This document shows, one piece after another, positions 7,716 through 14,738 of a DNA stretch of 14,738 bases. The stretch spans positions 1-14,738 of the forward strand of contig ML770203.1 of assembly GCA_009733575.1 (NCBI GenBank), given 5' to 3'. Source of the DNA: Gymnopus androsaceus JB14. Lineage: Eukaryota; Basidiomycota; Agaricomycetes; Agaricales; Omphalotaceae. Below the pieces are notes generated by a model. It was given only the letters and a program-made list of their open reading frames with translations, was not told the origin of the DNA and did no database searches. Each line of letters starts with the position of its first letter. Positions within the stretch are counted from its first letter, which is position 1. A program made the translations under genes and the position numbers.

Positions 7716-8733
7716 TAGGTTCGGAGCAAGCCCTTTGCTCCGGCCCGGTAACGGGTAATCCTTCGTCAGAAGGGGCTTGTAACAAACTCCGAAATAAGAG
7801 GGGGTGAATCAACCCTCAATAACCCATTATATAATTCGTATTCCCTTCACTTGTATAGTGTAAGTATCTACCTGAGATGCATCTGAAGGCCCTCAACTAC
7901 TTAGAAACTTAATATATCAATTTCTTCACTTGCTATGCATTGAGTAAGTTGCGTCACATCCGAAAACAAAATAGTGCTTGTTTTCATAGATAAATTGATA
8001 CTGAAATGATGGTAGTGGTTAAGGACACTAAGAATGACCCTATAATTCTATTAGTGAGGCGGTTTAAGGTCCCGTACAGGGAAGCACATCTCGCATTCGA
8101 ATTTCGACGAGCGAGGGGCTGATGTCACGGAAGTCACATGTGTCACCAGAGGCAGCAAGCAGCGTCCAATGCAAAGTTGACTACCTGAAATGGCCTAAAA
8201 TATAGCTTAGTGGATTCCAAATGGTTTCATGTATCTGTGGCACACCTTGTATTGAGGTTGAGCTGAGCCAAGAGGTTTGAGAGTCAAAGCCATTGTGTGG
8301 CGTAGCTTCTGGTACTGTAGAGCTACAACAAGCATGTATGGGATAAATGGGGGTTATGAAAAGTGCTAGACATGTTTGACTATATCCTTGGAATCGTTTG
8401 AGAAGAGCTTGAAGACTCACCTAGACAATTTTCTCAAAATCGCGACACTTCAATGCGCAAATTCCACGTTCTACAAGGTGGAAATATGACATTATAAAAT
8501 AAGTTATATATAACCTACAAATGAAGCTGAGGTTTCAGTGGGTTGTACTGATCTAGAAGAGCAGATTACTCACTAAAAGTTAGTGGAAAAAGTGAGAAGT
8601 GCGAGCTCGAGATGAGCAACAACTACCCCCTTGATTTCGGAGTTTGATACAAGCCCCTTCTCCGAAGCTTTGTTTGTTCACCAAACAAGATCCCAAAAGG
8701 GATGCGGAGTGATCGGGGCTTGATCCGAACCTA
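7716..8733. mobile_element. DNA transposon with long TIRs inserted in copia pol (MULE-like)
   Basis: The element starts TAGGTTCGGAGCAAGCCC and ends with the complement of TAGGTTCGGATCAAGCCCC. Similarity between the ends extends about 90 bases inward, to a shared TTTCGGAGTTTG-type block and a C-run (7778-7805 against 8625-8660). It is flanked by GTCCTCACC at 7707-7715 and 8734-8742. A 9-base duplication plus long TIRs fits Mutator-like elements. A hAT relative is possible if the boundary is shifted. Deleting it with one copy of the duplication restores the pol frame exactly (GVRT then ADNIG). No transposase is encoded, so it is non-autonomous. Confidence 0.85.
8005..8110 (+). repeat. Possible tRNA-derived (SINE-like) segment
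   Basis: Inside the MULE-like element, GTAGTGGTTAAGG resembles a tRNA A box of the Ser/Leu type and GCATTCGAATTT, 80-odd bases on, resembles a B box. A perfect AGAAT/ATTCT stem lies at the anticodon-arm position, but its loop has 9 bases rather than 7. It is not a functional tRNA; at best it is a degenerate SINE head. Confidence 0.3.
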
Positions 8734-10499
8734 GTCCTCACCCCCTTTACCACAACATCTCCATTAGCCACCTTTTCTCTGATATGTTGATGCCTGACGC
8801 CGATATGCTTCATGAGAGCGTGTTGCTTCAAATTCTCTGTCAGGCTGTTAGCACCTTCGTTATCACCTAATAGCTCCACCAGTCCTTCCTGATCTAGATC
8901 CACTTCCGACAGGAAGGATGCCCTCCAAACAGCTTGTTGACTACCCCTCGCAAGTGACATGTACTCGGCTTCCACTGTGGACATTGCTACCGTCGCCTGG
9001 CGTTTCAAGCTCCACGACACCGGGGCTCCTGCCATAAGAAAAACATAACCTGATGTTGACCGTCGTGTATCCAAACACCCCGCGTAATGTGCATCAATGT
9101 GGCTGCCAGGTTTCGTCTCTCCTACATTTGGTTTCCGGTACGTGATTGCGTAGTGGATACTCCACTTTATGTAGCCCATTAGCCACTCAACACAATACCA
9201 GTGGTACTTGCCGGGATTTAGCTGGTACCGGGCTAGGAGGTTTGATGCAAAAGAAATGTCTGGCCTAGTGCAGCCAGCTCCCCACATGACCGAGCCCACG
9301 ACAGGTCGGTATGGCTTGTCAGACATGAAGATTCGCTCATCTTCTGGTAGGGGGTTTGGCGACTGTTTGACTTTGAGACCAGGTGGTAGCGGTGTACGTC
9401 TCGGGGTAACGTTCTGGAATCCAAAGTGTTTGAGCATTCGCTCAAAGTACACCCTTTGCGAAATCGTTATCAAGCCCGTCTCTGGGTTTTGACGTATAGT
9501 CATGCCCAGGAGTATGTTGGACTGTACTTCCCCAGCTTCCCAGCGTTTACCCAAATCCGAGATGGCCTTTTTCTTCCCTTGTACTGTTGACAAACTTCCG
9601 CAGACATCATCGCCATATGTACTTGTAATGGTATACTCAGATCCCTCTCTTCTATATCGGATGCAGGGGTCTGCTCTCGATGCCACATACCCATCTTCTT
9701 TGTAGCCGGTTGCGAGAGTCGCCTGCCAGTCGTGGCTCCCTTGCTTTGTCCCATAGATAGACCTTTTCAGCTTGCAAACGAGATGTTCCTGACCGGGTTT
9801 AATGAAGCCCTCCGGTTGTTTCATGTAAACATCATGGGTGATTGGACTATTCAGGAACGCGCCCTTGAAGTCAACTTGGAAGAGGTTGAGTCCTAGTACA
9901 ACAATGATAGCCAGAACTAGTCGCAGCAATTCCATGCAGGCAACAGCACCGTAAGTCTTATTGTAGTCCACCCTGAATATTTGTGTAAAACCTTGAGCAA
10001 CATACCGGGCTTTGCGTCTGATAACTTCGCCGCTCAGTCCCCATTTTATCGCGTACGTCCACCGTCCACCCATCAAATTCGCCCCCTGTGGCAATTCCAC
10101 TAGTTCCCAGACATCCTTCTCCCTCAGCAAATCATACTCAGCTTGCATCGGTGCCAACCAGAGGTCTGCCCTTTTCATCGCCTGCCGGTACGATTCTGGC
10201 ACCCAGAATTCCGAGTTGTTCCATGTGAATGCCCACGGGTTCTGCACGATTAGTGCCAGCGGCTGTTGGTCTGGTGGTAGGTCGTTGGCCCAAGCTTCCC
10301 TGTTCTCTTTGGCCAAGCACTCTCTATCCTTGGAGGCTTCTGATTCAAGTAGCCTGGTGGTGATTTTCCACTGGCAAGTACTACGGCAGGGTTCAGGTTG
10401 GATCATGGGCTGGTTTGCAGTGGGAGGAGGTAAAAGTGGAGGAGGAGGCGCTGCAGTGGAAAGTGCTGGAGTAGGTGGCCTGTCGATTCCTTGAGGCAG

Positions 10500-11180
10500 G
10501 TGTGGGGAATGCGGACGGTCTATGGGCTGTTTCCGCGGCTTTAGGATCACTCGGAATTTCCGGGGTGATCCCGAGGTCGGTATCTCCGAAAGGCAATGCC
10601 TCAATTTGATCGGCGTTCTCCGTTGGTTTGGCCCTTGTGCGCTTGGCTTCCCCTTCCTCGAACCTAACGTCTCTCGACTCGAGGAACGTCCGCGAGCTCG
10701 GAATATAAAGTCTATACCCCCTCCTGCTCATGTAGCTGACCAATACTCCCTCAACGGCTTGCCTAGAAAGTTTCCCGCCGGTTCGAACATCCGGCAATGT
10801 AGCCCAACACTTGCAACCAAACGGCCTCAGATGTGACACGTCGTGTCTTTTCCGTGTCCACACCTCTATTGGCACGTCGTCTGGGAACCACACTGAGGGC
10901 ACGAAGCTATCCATGTAGCAGAATGTTGCCGCTGCCTCCGCCCAGAACAAATGCGGTAGACCTGATTCGTCGAGGAGGGTCCTTGTCCCTTCAATCACCG
11001 TTCAATTTGCCCTTTCAGCCATCCCATTTGCCGCCGAGGAATATGGAGGTACCTTCTCAATGGCTATACCCCGTTGTGCGCAATACTCCTCCATCAGCCT
11101 ATTGTCCAGCTCCTTTCCACCGTCGATTCGGATAGCCTGGATCCGTTTTCCGGTGTGGTTCTCCGCCTTGGCTCTGAACC
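10500..11180 (-). pseudogene. pol: copia integrase, catalytic core 3' half and C-terminal part
   Basis: After a one-base loss near 11180 the integrase continues in a different frame. It reads RIDGGKEL with the second catalytic aspartate, then PPYSSAANGMAERAN with the third catalytic glutamate. A TGA at 11002-11004 directly follows AERAN, where the family has arginine. Downstream are TLLDESGLPHLFWAEA, the P-x-E-VW segment, and HLRPFGCKCWATLP, all standard copia integrase landmarks, then the basic, serine- and proline-rich linker toward the reverse transcriptase. Near 10500-10600 the frame shifts again into the RT frame. The enzyme would insert element cDNA into the host genome; this copy cannot. 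Confidence 0.85.
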
Positions 11181-12265
11181 GGTGAACTCCTTGAGAGTAG
11201 TCTCGCTGCGTTTGTTGGGAAGGAAGGACGGTACTTTAACTGTTGAGCAGCTGTCTGTGCATAACATCAGGTAAGATGCTCCCCCTTTGCTCTGGGTTTG
11301 TGTTTGCCCAAACAAATTGATGTGTACTCTCTCTAGGACCTCCTTCTCGTGTTCCAACTGTTCGTTGAACAGTCTCCGTATTGCTTTGCCGTACAGGCAC
11401 GATTCGCACATCCCGTACACGTCCCTCAACGTGATTTTAAGGCCGTCCACGAGGTTCCTGTTGGCCATTCGGAGGATCCTGGGTATGGCGACGTGCCCCA
11501 GTCTCCGGTGCCAGGTGAGTATGTCGACTGGTCTCTCGTGCGATCTTGCTGACTTTACGTTGACGTTGGTCATTCCTAGCACTTTGACTTTGTACATCCT
11601 CCCTTTCCCATACCCAACCATCACTATACTTCCTGATTCGGTTCGGACGGTCATCATCCCTCCTCCCCACTGTCCTTTGAATCCCCGCCTGTCCAACGTT
11701 GACAATGAGATGAGGTTATGTCCGAACTCCGGCGTGTGTTTGATGTTCTGGAGGCAAACAATCCTCTTCTCTCCGTTGACTTGGGTGGTGAATTCAATTG
11801 TTCCAACTCCCTGGATGCGGAACTGGCCATCCGCACCTGCCACCGCACTATTTCCCTTCTTGTCAACCTCCCTGTACTCAGTGAATTGTGCCCTTCGGAC
11901 CCAACAGTGGTCCGTAGCACCGGAGTCAATGTACATTAGGATTGGGTCAGTTGGCAATGATGAGTAAAGCGGTATATTCTGTGCTTTGCAGACGGTACAC
12001 TCATCGTCAGGTACTAGGTGGTGAACAGGTATAGGTACGTCTTTATCTACTCCTCCTCCTCTCTGATCCTCTCCGTTATCTAGAACGGCATGAGCAACCC
12101 TAATAGGGGTATCAGATGGTGTGGAGGAGGATGCTGCGTTGGAAGACGTACCATCGTCGGGTTTCTTTGGGGAGTGCATGGAACCGATGTAGACGTCAAT
12201 GGGGGACGCAGTGTCACTAGATGATGCCTGGGTTCCGTACTTGTCCCGCCAGGACTTAGGCGCCT
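11181..12265 (-). pseudogene. pol: copia protease, GAG-pre-integrase and integrase N-terminal half
   Basis: Counted from the ATG at 12179, the aspartic protease motif YIDSGATDH lies at residues 84-91 (catalytic aspartate at 11925-11927). The GAG-pre-integrase zinc site follows with H224, H229, C258 and C261 (WHRRLGH and CESC). Next comes the integrase entry ERVHINLFGQ, where the normally invariant first catalytic aspartate is asparagine (residue 288). The frame is open upstream of 12179 to about 12265 (APKSWRDKYGTQ), showing that the ATG is not a true start but part of a former gag-pol fusion. The frame is lost near 11180. The protease would process the polyprotein. Confidence 0.85.
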
Positions 12266-12690
12266 TCCTTCAGCTCCGCCCCCTCTAGCCCAACACCTCT
12301 CAATGGTGTGTCCTACCTTGGTGGGACAAACAGGGTTGATACAGGTGGGATGGTCACGTTTGGCCTTAGGGGAGGACATGCTAGCGGCGTGCGTAGCTAG
12401 GTGTTGTGCGACGAGTGCGGCTACCTTCTTTTTGATGTAGTCATTGTCCCCATTGCTGGTACAACCAACTTTATCTAAGTAGAGCCAGTGGAGGTAAGTG
12501 AAGGCCTCGGAGCTGAATAGACCAGGTACGTTTAGAATGTAGTCTTTCCAAGCTTCCGGCATAGAGGCTATGACTATCATTCTGAATTGATAGTTGTTGC
12601 AGGTTCCTCCGAGGTTGTGGAGCTGTTTCAAAAGGTTCTTCATTTTCACTAGATGTTGCCAGGCTTTTGCAAAAGATTATGATAAGTGTC
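12255..12690 (-). pseudogene. gag: copia Gag, C-terminal portion
   Basis: The frame enters near 12681 with AKAWQHLVKMKNLLKQL, continues through a MIVIASMPEAWKDY segment, and reaches the zinc knuckle CINPVCPTKVGHTIERC followed by WARGGGAEG. That last motif typifies basidiomycete copia Gag. Gag would form the virus-like particle and bind element RNA. The N-terminal half is absent because the element breaks off near 12690. Just after the knuckle a frame change near 12265 separates it from pol, which in this lineage is usually continuous with gag. Confidence 0.8.
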
Positions 12691-12719
12691 GTGGGCCATT
12701 TTGCAAAAGATCACGATAA
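12665..12719 (+). repeat. Two-copy direct repeat at the copia breakpoint
   Basis: TTTTGCAAAAGATTATGATAA at 12665 and its two-mismatch copy at 12699 lie 34 bases apart, exactly where Gag similarity ends. The core TTTTGCAAAAG is itself a palindrome. It may mark the end of an adjacent element or a deletion joint. Confidence 0.6.
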
Positions 12720-12960
12720 CTTATAAGACTTATTGGGAATGGCTTCGGGGTGCTGCTGCCGGATTTTTGGCATTGCGGCAGTGTAGTTCTTTTGCCAAAT
12801 ATTTGTTAAATGTCTTTTGCACCAATAAAATCAGTATTGTTATTTTACATAATATTTGTTGAATGTGTTTGCTTTATAATATTGCAATAAAAGCCTTTAT
12901 TATTTTGCCAAATATTTGTTAAATCTACTTTATGCTCAAATATTAAAATAAAATTGATTA
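12720..12960. other. AT-rich noncoding stretch with CAAATATTTG palindromes
   Basis: There is no ORF of note. GCCAAATATTTGTTAAAT occurs near 12805 and 12907, and related versions continue at about 12992 and 13064. These motifs lead into the tandem array to the right and probably belong to the same satellite or element. Confidence 0.5.
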
Positions 12961-13110
12961 CTTGGGCGCCTATGGTCCTTCTGAGGTTCATTTGCCAAAT
13001 ATTTGGTAATACCCAAATGAAATCAGTTGTCTGGGCGCCTATGATCCTTTGTAGATTGATTTAGCAAATATTTGGTATTATTATCAATGCGTAAAAGCCA
13101 GCAGTTGGGC
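12960..13110 (+). repeat. Short tandem block, period about 69-73, with TGGGCGCCTATG
   Basis: TGGGCGCCTATG starts at 12963 and 13032 and, altered, near 13106. Each is followed by a CAAATATTTGG palindrome. The motif also appears in degraded form in the longer units downstream (GGGCACTT, GGGTACTTATGG), so the two arrays share ancestry. Confidence 0.6.
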
Positions 13111-14050
13111 GCTTATGGGCGCTTATTTTACGAAAATAAAATAAAATAAAAAGTTGATCATGGGGTCCCATAAATCCTCAAAAAATGCTCAAAATAATGA
13201 AAATATGTTGATCATTGGGTTCCATAAATGCTGAAAAATGCTAAAAAATAATAAAAATATTCAGGAGATGGAGCTAGGTTCACTGGCACATGATTGATAT
13301 TGTTGGCCACTCATGGGTACTTATTTTCCAAAAAAAAAAAATAATAATCATTGGGTCCCATAAATCCCAAAAAAAATACTGGAAAACAATTTTAAAAAAT
13401 GTTCAGGACTGGGCTAGGTGCAATAGCACATGATTCATATTGTTGGGCACTTCTGGGAGCTTATTTTCCCAAAAAAGTTTATCATGTCCCATAAATGCTA
13501 AAAAAAATCATGAAAAATAATAATAATTATCAGGAGTGGGGTTAGGTGTACTAGCACATGATTCATATTGTGGGGTGTTTATGGGTGCCTATTTTCTGAA
13601 AAAAGTTGATCATTGAGTCCTATAAATCCCAAAAAAGGGCTGAAAGGGAATAAAATATTCAGGGGATGGGTTAGGTGCACTAGCACATGATTCATGTTGT
13701 TGGGTACTTATGGCCACTTATTTTCTGAGAACAAAGGCAGATCATTGGGCTCCATAAATCCCCAAAAATTCATTAAAAATCCTAAAAATATTCAGGGGTG
13801 TGGTTAGATGTACTAGAATTCAATTTATACATACAGTGGACAACAAAATTGATGTCACTCCCCTAATTCAGTGGGCTATTCAGTAGCCCATTTAGTGGGT
13901 CACAGAGGTCACATCAATTTTGTCATCCACTGTATATATTGCAAGGTGATTATGGGCAATTATTCTCAGAAGAAAAAAGATTATTGGGCCCCATAAATCC
14001 TCAAAATACATTGAAATGCTGAAAATATTAGGAGGTTTAGGTACACTAGT
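13110..14050 (+). repeat. Degenerate tandem array, unit about 131-138 bases
   Basis: The landmark CCATAAATCC or a close variant recurs near 13168, 13221, 13357, 13488, 13620, 13751 and 13990. Spacing is about 53, 136, 131, 132, 131 and 239; the last becomes about 138 when the 101 bases of MITE plus TA are removed. Each full unit reads GATCATTGGG, an A-rich block, TTCAGG, a GTTAGGTGCACTAGCACATGATTCATAT-type segment (degenerate), and GGGCACTTATGGG. It is satellite-like and noncoding. Confidence 0.8.
13834..13932. mobile_element. 99-base Tc1/mariner-like MITE inside the tandem array
   Basis: The ends are CAGTGGACAACAAAATTGAT and the complement of CAGTGGATGACAAAATTGAT, about 24 bases of near-perfect TIR. 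TA dinucleotides lie at 13832-13833 and 13933-13934. A TIR starting CAGT with a TA target duplication is characteristic of Tc1/mariner. The element is little more than its two TIRs and a short hairpin (GGGCTATTCAGTAGCCC). It lies within one unit of the satellite array. Confidence 0.85.
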
Positions 14051-14390
14051 ATATAACTTATACATATATTTACTTAGCTATTAGTATTAGTTAATGAAAT
14101 GAATACCAAGTTCATGTTTCGGAACTTTGTGCATGATCCTACATATGAAATTTTATATTGAACCTCATAAGCCTGCTTATACAGGCATTTGAACTGTATT
14201 AGAAACTTTTGCTTTCCATATTATTAACATGTTCATGCTACAGCACTACTGTATGTATGCATAACCTTGGCTGCTAGATCATATTATATCATTTGTGCTG
14301 ATTACTTTGACACTGCATGAGTAACCATCATGCACCAGTGTAGGCCCACCTTCACTCTAGCATTTATAGTACTAATGCTAAATACATAAC
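14051..14390. other. AT-rich noncoding spacer between two arrays
   Basis: There is no ORF, inverted repeat or tandem structure of note. It separates the roughly 131-138-base satellite from the ACTAGT-rich array at the window edge. Confidence 0.45.
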
Positions 14391-14738
14391 TAGCGGTAGG
14401 AGCTTTGAGTTATTAGTACTAGTATAGTAGTCACTTGTAGTTACTACTAGCTACACTAGTTACTAGTAATCATCACTAGTACTAATAACTCAGAGATACT
14501 GGTACTAGTTAATAGTACTAGCAGTGGTAGCTCTGAGTTACTACTACTTACTAGTTACTGGTACTACAGTAACTCCAAGTTATTAGTACTAGTATAGTGG
14601 TAACTCAGAGTTACTACTAGTACTAATAGCTAGTACCAGTAAGTAGTACCAGTAACTCCGAGTTATTAGTACTAGTATAGTGGTAAATCAGAGTTACTAC
14701 TTGTACTAATTACTAGTACTAATAGCTAGTAACAGTAA
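14390..14738 (+). repeat. ACTAGT/AGTACT-rich tandem array running off the window
   Basis: TTATTAGTACTAGTATAG occurs near 14409, 14580 and 14663; the last two are 83 bases apart. GAGTTACTACT and TAACTCAGAG recur in both orientations, so the block is both tandem and dyadic. It reaches the last base and must continue outside the window. Confidence 0.75.

Larger units (their letters stand above)
7613..10604 (-). pseudogene. pol: copia pol 3' part: reverse transcriptase and RNase H
   Basis: One long open frame (10604-8734) holds the reverse transcriptase and most of RNase H. It is completed by 7706-7613 once the inserted element is removed. Counted from 10604, landmarks are the RT N-terminal WELVELPQGA (about 166-175), the first catalytic aspartate in QVDFKGAFLNS (245), YGTKQG (284-289) and the active site YGDD (330-333, where copia usually has YVDD). 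RNase H shows SHIDAHYAGCLDTRRSTSGY (501-520), AMSTVEAEY (540-548) and DNEGA (581-585). The final segment reads ADNIGDLFTKPL and LLGLDCTE before the stop, the standard copia terminus. The enzyme copies element RNA into cDNA. This frame has no stop of its own, so decay here is milder than upstream. Confidence 0.9.
7285..12690 (-). mobile_element. Ty1/copia LTR retrotransposon, 5'-truncated and decayed
   Basis: The minus-strand element has the copia gene order gag, protease, integrase, reverse transcriptase, RNase H, then polypurine tract and 3' LTR. The 3' LTR is present (7285-7606). The 5' LTR, primer-binding site and start of gag are missing: near 12665-12720 the sequence changes into AT-rich repeat DNA, and no second LTR copy occurs anywhere to the right. 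At least four lesions break the polyprotein: frame changes near 12265, 11180 and 10500-10600, and a TGA at 11002-11004. A foreign DNA element occupies 7716-8733. It cannot move on its own. Confidence 0.9.

Noticed and set aside
8005..8110. A functional tRNA gene
   Set aside because: The acceptor stem cannot be closed and the anticodon loop has nine bases. It is kept only as a weak SINE-like call.
8181..8420. A possible transposase fragment in the MULE-like element
   Set aside because: The 79-codon frame lacks any recognisable transposase motif, so the element is treated as non-autonomous.
10012..10494. A 160-codon plus-strand open frame
   Set aside because: It is antisense to the reverse transcriptase and linker frame, with no domain and low-complexity glycine runs mirroring the proline-rich linker.
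11287..11967. A 226-codon plus-strand open frame opposite copia pol
   Set aside because: It is the antisense shadow of the protease/integrase frame, which has clear motifs (DSGA, WHRRLGH, CESC). The shadow has none.
12960..14050. A CRISPR-like array
   Set aside because: The repeats are long, degenerate and contiguous without unique spacers of constant size, and the window is eukaryotic.

Overview
The window looks like nuclear DNA from a filamentous basidiomycete, probably an Agaricomycete. The reasons are a tyrosine-kinase-like (TKL) kinase gene cut by many introns of about 51-87 bases with GTATGT or GTGAGT donors, remains of a CxC2/KDZ-transposon-associated gene, and a Ty1/copia element with basidiomycete-type Gag and Pol. 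The genus cannot be named from the sequence alone. Almost nothing here is an intact gene; the window is a transposon graveyard beside a decayed kinase.

Left part (about 212-2487, minus strand): an eleven-exon kinase gene. A helical N-terminal domain resembling the MLKL/adaptor four-helix bundle is followed by a complete TKL kinase domain. One in-frame stop and two frame changes suggest a pseudogene.

Middle (about 3070-6563, minus strand): a CxC2-type cysteine-cluster gene of the KDZ transposon world, broken by two related terminal-inverted-repeat elements whose ends read CATCAGCAAAACCTGG. Element A (3669-4642) has an unusual inverted-end, left-end, right-end structure. Element B (5034-6563) carries a nested hAT-type MITE (5284-6100) with an 8-base target duplication. 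The two elements share a palindrome near their left ends. An orphan ORF (6986-7284) with a SAP-like motif then runs into a copia LTR.

Right-centre (7285 to about 12690, minus strand): a Ty1/copia retrotransposon with one LTR, a polypurine tract, and decayed gag, protease, integrase, reverse transcriptase and RNase H. Its 5' end and 5' LTR are absent. A separate DNA element (7716-8733) with long inverted repeats and a 9-base target duplication splits the very end of pol; removing it restores the frame.

Right end (about 12690-14738): AT-rich noncoding DNA with a degenerate tandem array of about 131-138 bases per unit. A 99-base Tc1/mariner-like MITE sits inside one unit, and a second short-period array rich in ACTAGT and AGTACT occupies the last 350 bases.

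The order of insertions can partly be read. Copia came before the 9-base-duplication element; the KDZ-related gene came before elements A and B; B came before the hAT MITE; the satellite came before the Tc1-like MITE. No intact operon, RNA gene, CRISPR array or novel functional system is evident. The most unusual items are the undefined CATCAGC element family and the MLKL-like kinase relic.
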